Shown in pieces: positions 26,798-34,146 of a DNA stretch of 42,355 nt. The stretch spans positions 1-42,355 of the forward strand of contig JAAOZN010000062.1 of assembly GCA_011605775.1 (NCBI GenBank). The letters run 5' to 3'. How positions within the stretch are numbered: the stretch's first letter is position 1; each line of letters opens with the position of its first letter. The stretch comes from Nitrososphaerota archaeon (GTDB lineage Archaea > Thermoproteota > Nitrososphaeria > Nitrososphaerales > JAAOZN01). A program made the position numbers and the translations under genes. The notes below the pieces were generated by a model. The model had not been told where the DNA came from and ran no database searches. It saw only the letters and a list, made by a program, of their open reading frames with translations.

Positions 26798-27517
26798 TTA
26801 ACTTCTGCTTTTTACCAGATGGTATGCTGCGCCTAACCTGGAGATTATTAGGAAGGTTAGGGCTTTAAGATCCTCTAGAGGTATCCGGGTTAACAGTGTC
26901 TCAGCACCATAGAGTACGGAAGCGTAAGGCGGCAGCTCTCCGTCACTAGACCAATATGCGAACCTCACCCTGACCGATGCGAGTGGCTCTATCTCATAGG
27001 CCCAGAGGGCGTCAAGGTGATCGACAACCCTACCCCCCACGAGCTCAGCAGCCTTTTGTACCTCTTCTGGTGTGGCGTTGGGCATGATGCTAAGCAGCTG
27101 CGATGCGAAGACCCTATCGTATCCACGCATAGTATCAGCTCCTCCGAAGCGAGCTATGCTGATTAGTTCAGTGCTGGGTGGAGGGGGGTCTGATTCAGCC
27201 AAGCAGCCTCTTTCAAAGCAGTTAACCGCTATCCATAAGTATTGGGCGTAGTGGCGGGGCTTCTCTAACCTATCGATGTAATACAGCTCTACCTGAGGAG
27301 GCTTAATGCTAAATAGTAGATCAAGCCCCATAAAGGATGTTTTGAGCAGCGCATCTGAGGCCGCACCACTCAGCCCCGCTTTTAGGTATCTTGCCCCCCT
27401 GAGAAGAGCGTCCCAGCTCTTTGATTCAAACAGTGTTGATAGCTTGGTGAACCATCTCTCCTCTATTCCCTCGCCTTTTCTGAACCCCATCTTCTCAAAC
27501 AGATCTACCGAAGCCAT
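26798..27517 (-). CDS. DUF3786-like protein
   Basis: 239 aa. The C-terminal third, with FAYWSSDGELPPYASVLYGAETLLTRIPLEDLKAL, follows the DUF3786 pattern (aromatic strand, acidic-Pro-Pro turn, LP-x-EDL). The middle part HYAQYLWIAVNCFERG fits its helical part. DUF3786 proteins occur with C1/corrinoid and CO-related genes in anaerobes; their biochemistry is not established. It heads the minus-strand run containing mer and faces the ZIP transporter across a short shared promoter. Confidence 0.5.
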   Translation of the reverse strand: MASVDLFEKMGFRKGEGIEERWFTKLSTLFESKSWDALLRGARYLKAGLSGAASDALLKTSFMGLDLLFSIKPPQVELYYIDRLEKPRHYAQYLWIAVNCFERGCLAESDPPPPSTELISIARFGGADTMRGYDRVFASQLLSIMPNATPEEVQKAAELVGGRVVDHLDALWAYEIEPLASVRVRFAYWSSDGELPPYASVLYGAETLLTRIPLEDLKALTFLIISRLGAAYHLVKSRS

Positions 27518-27539
27518 ACCACTGGTTGATGTTCACTTA

Positions 27540-27551
27540 TCTTATATAAGA
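27540..27551. promoter_or_regulatory. Palindromic TATA element between divergent genes
   Basis: TCTTATATAAGA is a perfect 12-bp palindrome, about 29 bp before the DUF3786-like start and about 55 bp before the ZIP transporter start. It can serve as TATA box for both strands. Confidence 0.45.
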
Positions 27552-27602
27552 GATACGTTGGAGAGGATGGAGTATTTGAGATAGTGAGCGGGGCGTCTGA
27601 AG

Positions 27603-28346
27603 ATGGATGCTTTACAGCTCGGTGTTGTGGCTAGTATAGTGGTCGGCGCGACGACCGGTCTCGGAGGAATCCCGGTGCTGTTTATGAAGAGCCTAAGCCA
27701 ACGCATCCTAGACGCTCTACTCGGTTTCGCTGCAGGCGTCATGTTAGCGGCTACAGCATTCAGCCTCCTAATACCCGCCATAGCCTATGGTGGGGTGACA
27801 CAGGCGACTACCGCTTTTGTCGTAGGTGCTGTAGCCATATATCTTCTGGACAAGTATGTTCCTCATGAGCACATGTTCAAAGGTCACGAAGGACCTGCTT
27901 CCCATCTATCAGGCACAAGCCTCATGATTCTCGCGATTACCATACATAACTTCCCTGAAGGTATGGCGGTGGGCGTTTCATTTGCTGGAGGCGATTTAAC
28001 CGCAGCGCTAACAGTAGCTGCAGCTATAGCTCTCCAGAATATACCTGAGGGCTCAGCTGTAGCCTTCCCACTTGTTAGAGCTGGGTTTGGGCGAGGTAGG
28101 GCTGCTTGGTATGCTCTACTTACTGGACTCTTGGAGCCAGTAGGTGGGGTTATTGGTGTTTCAGTGATTGCTATTTCGTTTGGGTTTCTGCCGCTTGCCT
28201 TAGCCTTTGCTGGGGGTGCTATGGCTTTTGTGGTCAGCCACGAGATGATACCTGAAAGCCACAGATTTGGGCATGAGAAGGAGGCTACTTTCGGCTTTGT
28301 TTGCGGCTTCGCTCTAATGATGCTTCTTGATAACGCCTTTGGGTAA
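27603..28346 (+). CDS. ZIP family divalent metal transporter
   Basis: 247-aa integral membrane protein, probably eight helices, taking up Zn or Fe. Signature metal motifs are HNFPEG (115-120, helix 4) and QNIPEG (145-150, helix 5). A His/Glu-bearing loop HEHMFKGHEG (88-97) and HEMIPESHRFGHE near the end add metal ligands. Length matches ZupT/GufA-type members. Single gene on the plus strand. Confidence 0.92.
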   Translation: MDALQLGVVASIVVGATTGLGGIPVLFMKSLSQRILDALLGFAAGVMLAATAFSLLIPAIAYGGVTQATTAFVVGAVAIYLLDKYVPHEHMFKGHEGPASHLSGTSLMILAITIHNFPEGMAVGVSFAGGDLTAALTVAAAIALQNIPEGSAVAFPLVRAGFGRGRAAWYALLTGLLEPVGGVIGVSVIAISFGFLPLALAFAGGAMAFVVSHEMIPESHRFGHEKEATFGFVCGFALMMLLDNAFG

Positions 28347-28382
28347 AGTAATCTTTTTTGGTAACCCCTTCATTTACAGAAG

Positions 28383-29330
28383 ATGAGCTTGGTTACGCTG
28401 ACGGAAGCTGCTGATATACTGGTAAAGGTCTGCGCGAAGGTTTCGGCGAACGAGATTGTGCTCATAATCTCAGATAAGGCCCAAGACACTCAGATACTCG
28501 AGGCACTCAAGCAAGCGGTGGAGCGAGTTGGAGCTAAGCCTAAGGTTGTAATCTACGGTTCACTTGAAGGGGGGAGACTGCCCGCTCCCTATGATTCTGC
28601 TTTTAACAATGTCGATGTGGTCTTCGCTTGCAGCACCGAGCCCTTCTCCTATGACTACTTCTATGACTGCACCTCGAAGGGAGCTAGAGTGCTAACTATG
28701 TTTAGAATCAATACATCAACGTTGCTGCGCACAGTTCAAGTAGACTATGAGGAGTTGGCTGAGGAGCTCGAGGATCTTGGGAAGAGGCTGCAGAAGGCTA
28801 AGATAGCTGAGGTGAAGACGCTCGCCGGCACAAACCTTGTGATGGAGCTCGCTGGAAGAAAGGCTAGGTTGGCAACTGGTTTAGCGCATAACAAAGGTGA
28901 CCTAACATCTATACCCGCTGGCTTAGTAGCTGTCGCTCCGAAGGAGTTTACAGCCAAAGGTAGGCTCTTCATAGATGGTACGATTATAGGTTCGGGGAGG
29001 GTTCAGAAGCCCATTATGTGTATGATTCAGCGCGGTAGATTAACGGATTTAGCGGATGACCAAGCCTACCCGCTTCTGAGGCACAAACTCTCGAGAGACG
29101 AAGATGCGAATGTGCTCTGTGAGCTGGGTGTGGGCACCAACCCTAAAGCGAAGATTGTAGGGGGCGCTGAGGACGCGCGGGTAAGAGGCACCATCTCCAT
29201 AGGCTTCGGCGACAACACACTACTCGGCGGAAAGATCAGAAGCCAAAATCACCTCGACGTAACCATGCTGAAAGGCACACTGATACTAGATGGAGAGCTA
29301 GTAGTCGAAGCTGGGCAGATATTAGTTTAA
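28383..29330 (+). CDS. Aminopeptidase-like protein, M29 fold
   Basis: 315 aa. The C-terminal half carries the M29 pattern: an N-terminal glutamate position, ELGVGTNPKAKI, EDARVRGTISIGFGDNTLLGG, and the metal-site NHLDVTM segment. The N-terminal domain is Rossmann-like (ADILVKVCAKVSANEIVLII). Related proteins include thermophilic aminopeptidases and the 2,5-dihydroxypyridine dioxygenase fold, so substrate is uncertain. This is the last ordinary host-type gene before the replication island. Confidence 0.78.
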   Translation: MSLVTLTEAADILVKVCAKVSANEIVLIISDKAQDTQILEALKQAVERVGAKPKVVIYGSLEGGRLPAPYDSAFNNVDVVFACSTEPFSYDYFYDCTSKGARVLTMFRINTSTLLRTVQVDYEELAEELEDLGKRLQKAKIAEVKTLAGTNLVMELAGRKARLATGLAHNKGDLTSIPAGLVAVAPKEFTAKGRLFIDGTIIGSGRVQKPIMCMIQRGRLTDLADDQAYPLLRHKLSRDEDANVLCELGVGTNPKAKIVGGAEDARVRGTISIGFGDNTLLGGKIRSQNHLDVTMLKGTLILDGELVVEAGQILV

Positions 29331-29359
29331 AAACCTCCTACGAATCTACCTAACCTTGT

Positions 29360-29386
29360 GGGCCCGTAGCTCAGCATGGAAAAGGT
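29360..29386 (+). pseudogene. 5' fragment of a tRNA gene (acceptor and start of D arm)
   Basis: GGGCCCG, then TA, GCTC and AGCATGG, is the canonical order of a tRNA 5' acceptor strand, positions 8-9, D stem and D loop through the conserved GG. The complementary D-stem strand GAGC is missing, and no anticodon or T arm follows. It is either a scar of integration into a tRNA gene or chance, and chance seems unlikely over 20 nt. Confidence 0.5.
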
Positions 29387-29475
29387 TACGATATAACGTA
29401 GCTCTTTTATAATTATTACACCATAGCATAGTAAAGTTTGCTTAAAGAAAGTAAGCTTCTCGCTCTAAATCTCTC

Positions 29476-29502
29476 TCCACTGGTTGTTTTAAATTTAGGG
29501 GG
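29476..29502 (+). promoter_or_regulatory. cdc6 promoter with possible ORB-like half element
   Basis: A TATA-like GTTTTAAATTTA (29486-29497) lies about 20 bp before the TTG start. It is flanked by TCCACTGG (29476-29483) and a run of five G (29498-29502). Archaeal origin recognition boxes combine a TCCAxxGGA dyad with a G string, but spacing here is longer than usual. The 183-bp gap 29331-29513 is otherwise AT-rich, with a small hairpin GCTTA/TAAGC at 29440-29456. Confidence 0.35.
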
Positions 29503-29513
29503 TTGGTGTTCAG

Positions 29514-30698
29514 TTGAGTTTGATCTTTAAGGATAGGGAGAAGCTTACGCCTAGGTATATACCCTCTACCCTACCTCATCGGGAGGAGCAGATAGCTCAG
29601 CTCCATAGCTTCTTCAAGGACACTTTAATTAGACCTTCTCAGACTCATCTTCGCACGGTTCAGATCGTTGGGAGCGTGGGTTGTGGTAAGACCGCTGCGA
29701 CTAGGCTGTTTGGCGATCGCTTTCAGGAGGAGGCTAAGCGCCTCAAAATCGACCTCAACCACATATACGTCAACCTGAAGCTGCACGGGCGTAGTAGAGT
29801 ACTCCTCTACAGGTATCTGGTGCAGCAAGCGGCTCCAGAAGCATACTCAGCAAGCCTTAGCGCTGAAGAGCTCATCTACCAGCTCGTAAAGTACCTTAGG
29901 GAGAGAAACCGCTACCTTCTAATCACGTTGGATGAAATAGACTACTTCATCAAGCACAGTAGGGAGCCAGACGTCATCTACGACCTCACGAGGCTTGAGG
30001 AGGTCTCTGAGCCAGGCAAGCCCTGCAACGTCATAGGCGTAGTATTCACAGCAAGAAGCAGAGAGTTTCATAAGATGTTGGATGAAGCAGCACTCAGCAC
30101 ACTAGGAAGAATACCCATAGAGTTCAAGCCATACAACTCCAAGCAGATACTAGACATACTGGATCATAGGGTTAGGGATGCTTTTCAACCACGAGCCCTA
30201 TCGAGCGACGTTCTAGAATATGTAGCCGACATAACCGCTAAGCCGCCTGTCAACGGGGATATGAGATACGCCCTAGACCTACTACTATACTCAGGAACCC
30301 TAGCGGAGCACGAGGGCGCTGAAGCAATCACAGCCGAGCACATAAGAAGGGTCTTGAACGCAACAACACCATCCATAACAGAAGAAGACATAGCAAACCT
30401 ACCACCAAGAGAGAAGCTCGTCTTGCTAGGTGTGGTGAGGTCTTTGAGAGCGAGCGGCAGACCATACACATCACTCAAAGAAATCAGACTTTCAACAGGA
30501 GTCGTCTGGGAGGAATACAAGCTCAAACCGATGAGCGTAGATGAGATAGAGGAGTGCGTAGAAGACCTACACGACAGAGGGATCGTAGAAATCAAATCGC
30601 TAACCTCAATAGGCATAAGCGGCGTACCAACAGAAGCGCTAGACAGATTCCTAGACACACTCATCGAAAGAATAAAGGCTGGTGTAGATGGAGGATAA
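29514..30698 (+). CDS. cdc6: Orc1/Cdc6-family replication initiator
   Basis: 394-aa AAA+ ATPase that recognises origins and loads MCM. Walker A GSVGCGKT (53-60), Walker B LITLDEID (D140/E141), sensor-1 region VFTARS, and sensor-2 GDMRYALDLL (Arg retained) are all present. The C-terminal about 110 residues form the winged-helix DNA-binding domain. It begins FKDREKLTPRYIP, the usual Orc1/Cdc6 opening. TTG start. The winged-helix gene overlaps its end by 11 bp. Whether this is the chromosome's initiator or one carried by an integrated element cannot be told. Confidence 0.92.
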   Translation: MSLIFKDREKLTPRYIPSTLPHREEQIAQLHSFFKDTLIRPSQTHLRTVQIVGSVGCGKTAATRLFGDRFQEEAKRLKIDLNHIYVNLKLHGRSRVLLYRYLVQQAAPEAYSASLSAEELIYQLVKYLRERNRYLLITLDEIDYFIKHSREPDVIYDLTRLEEVSEPGKPCNVIGVVFTARSREFHKMLDEAALSTLGRIPIEFKPYNSKQILDILDHRVRDAFQPRALSSDVLEYVADITAKPPVNGDMRYALDLLLYSGTLAEHEGAEAITAEHIRRVLNATTPSITEEDIANLPPREKLVLLGVVRSLRASGRPYTSLKEIRLSTGVVWEEYKLKPMSVDEIEECVEDLHDRGIVEIKSLTSIGISGVPTEALDRFLDTLIERIKAGVDGG

Positions 30699-30981
30699 GA
30701 GGAGAAGGGTCGAAGAAGAACTTGTTGAAGCGCTTGGAAGCGAAGGAAAGATCAGAACCATAATAACCCTAGCGGAAAAACCAAACCAACTACTCACAGC
30801 CTATGCCGTAGCGAAGAGAACAGGCCTAAGAAGACAGGACGCAGACAAGATACTCAAGAAGCTACTCCAACTAGGCTGGGTGAAGCAGCACACCTACGGT
30901 GTCAAAAAGTACCAGATCAACATAGATAAGGACGAAGTTAAGAAGCTGACAGAGTTCCTCAGAGCCATCGAAGCGATCTAA
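30688..30981 (+). CDS. Small winged-helix DNA-binding protein
   Basis: 97 aa. A basic N-terminal helix (EDKRRRVEEELVEAL) is followed by a winged helix-turn-helix: TAYAVAKRTGLRRQDADKILKKLLQLGW (about 41-69), with wing VKQHTYGVKKYQI. Its start overlaps the end of cdc6 by 11 bp, so the two are translationally coupled; it may regulate cdc6 or act beside it at the origin. Family not identified. Confidence 0.75.
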   Translation: MEDKRRRVEEELVEALGSEGKIRTIITLAEKPNQLLTAYAVAKRTGLRRQDADKILKKLLQLGWVKQHTYGVKKYQINIDKDEVKKLTEFLRAIEAI

Positions 30982-31084
30982 CCGAATCGTAAAACATCAA
31001 CCAACACTCACCCATAGCACCCAGCTGTTCATTAACTAAGGTTTCCGAACACCCCCCTCCCCCTGGGCGCCAAACTCCTCCAGC

Positions 31085-31121
31085 GATTAAATAGTCTAGG
31101 CTTATCTTAATTTTCGGAGGT
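31085..31121 (+). promoter_or_regulatory. radA operon promoter and ribosome-binding site
   Basis: GATTAAATAG (31085-31094) is a TATA-like element. GGAGGT (31116-31121), 7 bp before the ATG, is the strongest Shine-Dalgarno sequence noticed in the window. The 146-bp gap 30982-31127 also carries a pyrimidine strand of 6 C, T, 5 C (31052-31063). Confidence 0.55.
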
Positions 31122-31127
31122 AAGGGT

Positions 31128-32120
31128 ATGGCTCAAAGCGTACTCGATCTGACCCTCAAGGACTTGGATGGTGTTGGACCAGCTACAGAGAAGAAGCTGC
31201 GTGAAGCAGGAGTAGAGTCCATAATAGATCTGGCTGCAGCCCTCCCAGAGGAGGTGGCTCAGATCATAGGTGGTTCGAGGGAGAGCGCTTGCGCGCTCAT
31301 CTACGTGGCACAGACCGCTTTGATGAAGAGCGGGTTGCTTGAGAAGGAGTTCATCAGGGCGTCTGAGGTCTTCGATAGAAGGAAAGCCCTGATGAGGTGC
31401 ACAACTGGCTCTAAGAATCTGGATGAGCTTCTGAAGGGCGGTGTTGAGACCCAGGCGATAACAGAGCTGTGGGGTGAGTATGGGAGCGGTAAGACCCAGA
31501 TCTGCCACACGCTCTGCATAACCTGCCAGCTACCGTTGGAGAAAGGCGGTTTGGGTGGATCTGCCCTCTACATAGATACGGAGTCAACCTTCAGACCTGA
31601 GAGACTCTATCAGATCGCTGAAGCGAGGGGTCTGAACCCACAGGAAGCCCTCAACAACGTGGTCTTCTGCAGAGTATATAACAGCAGCCACCTAGAGCTC
31701 GTGGTTAAGAGCCTAGGTAGGCACATAGAGAAGGATAACATAAGGCTTCTAGTGGTTGACAGCGTCATCAGCCTATATAGGGCGGAGTTCTCTGGCAGAG
31801 GGAGTTTAGCTGAGAGGCAGCAGAGGCTTAACAGCCTACTACACAGGCTACTCAGAATAGCTGAAATATACAACGTAGCTGTGGTGGTTACGAACCAGGT
31901 TCAGGCGCAGCCAGACACCTTCTTCGGCGACCCCAATAAGCCAGCTGGAGGGCACGTGATAGCCCACGCAAGCACCTACAGAATCTACCTGAAGAAGGCT
32001 GGGCAGGAAAGGAGGGCGATCTTAGTCGACAGCCCCTACCACCCACACTCAGAAGCAACATTCACCATCAACGAGAAGGGTGTAGTAGACCCAGAGCCGA
32101 AGAAGAAGACTTCAGACTAA
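31128..32120 (+). CDS. radA: RadA recombinase
   Basis: 330-aa archaeal RecA/Rad51 that forms the strand-exchange filament on ssDNA. An N-terminal helix-hairpin-helix domain (LDGVGPATEKKLREAG, about 13-28) precedes the ATPase core. The core has a polymerisation motif region near FIRASEVFDRR, Walker A GEYGSGKT (116-123), Walker B LLVVDS (Asp211), and L1/L2 loop region SGRGSLAERQQ and NQVQAQPD. All key residues are intact. It is the first gene of a six-gene operon ending in polB. Confidence 0.95.
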   Translation: MAQSVLDLTLKDLDGVGPATEKKLREAGVESIIDLAAALPEEVAQIIGGSRESACALIYVAQTALMKSGLLEKEFIRASEVFDRRKALMRCTTGSKNLDELLKGGVETQAITELWGEYGSGKTQICHTLCITCQLPLEKGGLGGSALYIDTESTFRPERLYQIAEARGLNPQEALNNVVFCRVYNSSHLELVVKSLGRHIEKDNIRLLVVDSVISLYRAEFSGRGSLAERQQRLNSLLHRLLRIAEIYNVAVVVTNQVQAQPDTFFGDPNKPAGGHVIAHASTYRIYLKKAGQERRAILVDSPYHPHSEATFTINEKGVVDPEPKKKTSD

Positions 32121-32136
32121 CCGACGGTGATGCGAG

Positions 32137-32295
32137 ATGCTAACTGAAGCGATCAAGGCGTGCAAATGGTGTGGGAGGAGACTCGGCAGCGAACACTACT
32201 ATAGGTGCTTGGTTTGCGGTGAAACATACTGCTGGATACATATGGCTAGGCACCGCCAACACACCTTAACACAAGCATCTGGCTTTAGTAGGTGA
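32137..32295 (+). CDS. 52-aa zinc-finger microprotein
   Basis: Reads MLTEAIKACKWCGRRLG and continues to a stop overlapping the next start by 4 bp (GTGA). Zinc ligands are CKWC (9-12), CLVC (24-27), then CWIH (32-35) with later His39 and His42, a treble-clef or B-box-like set. It lies 16 bp after radA inside the operon. Too short to classify; likely a DNA- or protein-binding partner of RadA/RPA, by position only. Confidence 0.65.
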   Translation: MLTEAIKACKWCGRRLGSEHYYRCLVCGETYCWIHMARHRQHTLTQASGFSR

Positions 32296-34019
32296 GGCTT
32301 TTGAGCCTGCTGCTCGACGGCAGATATATCCCACCTGGTCCTGAAGCGATACCTCAGCCGAAGCCCTATGAAGCTAGGAGGCTACTAACATTAGCTGAGC
32401 TCACACCAGGCAGATACGTGGACACTGTTGCGAGGCTGGTGAACTTTAGGGTCTTGGAGAAGCGTGACCAACTTGGTGTGAAGATGGTATACCAAGGCGT
32501 CTTGGAGGATAGAACCTTTAGGGTGCCTTTCATCTGCCACAAACCAACGCCAGTATTCGAAAGAGGAGGCGTCTTTAAGATCAGAGGAGCGTATGTACAC
32601 GAGTTCCAGGATAGATCGATCCTACTCGTCATCACAGAATACAGCGGAGTCCAACCCCTCTCTGATGTGGATGCGAGGGAGTACGTCTGGAGACCTAAGA
32701 TTGGGAGCATACCTAGGCCGATCTACGACGTAACACTTGAAGGCGTTGTAACCAACATCTTCAGCGCATCTGGTTTGGTTAAGAGGTGTAATAGATGTGG
32801 GAGAGTCATCTACGACACCTGCCCAAACGGTTGCGGGGATGGTTGGAGTTGGGGTCTAAGGGTATCAGCTATGCTCTACGACGGCTCAGGCTCCATCAAA
32901 ACCGTCTTCACCCGACACATAGCTGCTGAGTTGATCGGGAGGAGCTTAAGCGAGATCCTACTACTAGCCAATGCGTCGCAGCAATCTGTAGAAGGCTTTG
33001 ATCTCATCACCTACCACCTAACCCTACCAGATAAGGTTGATGTTGTTGAGGCGGTTGTTGAGAACGCATCTAGCCTCCGCAGCAGAAACCTCATCATGGC
33101 GACTGAGGGCTTCAACCTCGCCTACTTCCCCTCAACCAGAGATCTACCTAGCAGGGTATTGGAAACTTCTACAAGGAGGCTAGACCCAAAGGATCCACAC
33201 GACTCGAAGATTCTGAGGAGGCTGATCGAGAGGGCTCTTTGGCTTAGGATAGAGCAGACGACTGGTAGACCTATGATCCACGGCATACATCTACTAGATG
33301 AGCCGACACCACTCTACGGCTGTGAGCGGGCTAAGCTATACCTCGGCTTCTCAACAAGAGTAAACCTAGCAGATAGGACAATTGTGGTTGAGGCATCGCC
33401 TCAAGCCCTAGTTAGGGAGAGCGTATGGGAGTACGTTAGGTGGAGGAGGGGTAGAGGGGCTTCGGCTGAGGCGATAGAGAGGGCTCTGAAGACATTCAGA
33501 AGCTGCGTCCACCTCGCACCACTAGGCCAGATGGGGAGGATCGAAGGCGTCATCTACAGGAAGGCTTGTGAGCAGCAGGTCTCGGAGAGCGACCGAAGAA
33601 ACCTCGTCGAGTTCTGGAGAGAAGTTTACAGTTTAGAAGTTGAGCCAGATGAAACACCACTACTCAAGGTGAATCTGATGAACTCTGAGCAGCTCTTCAC
33701 ATACCCACCATCAACAGCTTTCTTCGAAAGCGGTGCGATCTACATAAACCACAGCGCGAATAAGTTTATCGAAGCCAAGAAGGCATCGCTTACAAATCGA
33801 GTTAGAGCTGTGCTACGAAATGTGCTTCAAGACCTACGCCTAGGCGACAACACACTACCGCTTACGCAAGGAGAGGGGAGGGGTGTCGATGCGCAGAAGC
33901 TGGTACTCAGCAACATCCACCAGAAGATCCTAAGTAAGAGGGTTAGAGCTAGAGGACAGATAATCCAGCTCCCAGACCAGCTATGCTTCATACCGAAGCA
34001 GATTCTGCGGGTGAGCTGA
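32292..34019 (+). CDS. RPA-like single-stranded DNA-binding protein with zinc-finger OB fold
   Basis: 575 aa. An N-terminal OB-like domain (about 35-125, with RYVDTVARLVNFRVLE and FKIRGAYVHEF) is followed by a second OB fold. Its inserted zinc finger (C166-x2-C169-x7-C177-x3-C181) and adjacent GWSWGLRVSAMLYDGSGSIKTVF match the RPA70/RPA41-type zinc OB domain. Residues about 280-575 are an extension that I cannot assign, mixed helix/strand and not a further clear OB fold. GTG start coupled to the zinc microprotein. Probably coats ssDNA for RadA and PolB encoded in the same operon. Confidence 0.72.
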   Translation: MRLLSLLLDGRYIPPGPEAIPQPKPYEARRLLTLAELTPGRYVDTVARLVNFRVLEKRDQLGVKMVYQGVLEDRTFRVPFICHKPTPVFERGGVFKIRGAYVHEFQDRSILLVITEYSGVQPLSDVDAREYVWRPKIGSIPRPIYDVTLEGVVTNIFSASGLVKRCNRCGRVIYDTCPNGCGDGWSWGLRVSAMLYDGSGSIKTVFTRHIAAELIGRSLSEILLLANASQQSVEGFDLITYHLTLPDKVDVVEAVVENASSLRSRNLIMATEGFNLAYFPSTRDLPSRVLETSTRRLDPKDPHDSKILRRLIERALWLRIEQTTGRPMIHGIHLLDEPTPLYGCERAKLYLGFSTRVNLADRTIVVEASPQALVRESVWEYVRWRRGRGASAEAIERALKTFRSCVHLAPLGQMGRIEGVIYRKACEQQVSESDRRNLVEFWREVYSLEVEPDETPLLKVNLMNSEQLFTYPPSTAFFESGAIYINHSANKFIEAKKASLTNRVRAVLRNVLQDLRLGDNTLPLTQGEGRGVDAQKLVLSNIHQKILSKRVRARGQIIQLPDQLCFIPKQILRVS

Positions 34020-34020
34020 G

Positions 34021-34146
34021 TTGAGTAGGAGAAGAAGCTACTCTGATGAAGAGCTCTCAGACCTCCTTAAGGAGATTTACGTAGCCATCGAGCGCCTCGA
34101 CAGATTAGGGGAGGAGCTGAAGTGCCTCTTAACCCCGTCGAAATGA
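34021..34146 (+). CDS. 41-aa acidic helical microprotein
   Basis: Starts TTG one base after the RPA-like stop and overlaps the next gene start by 25 bp. The reading is SRRRSYSDEELSDLLKEIY and then an amphipathic helix with one Cys (35). It has a charged helical pattern typical of small coiled-coil adaptors. It may be real, since it exactly bridges two genes, but short length makes this tentative. Confidence 0.45.
   Translation: MSRRRSYSDEELSDLLKEIYVAIERLDRLGEELKCLLTPSK

Noticed and set aside
29366-29404. CGTAGCTC repeated twice about 30 bp apart as an att direct repeat
   Set aside because: Only 8 bp and both copies lie on the same side of the island; too short to support.
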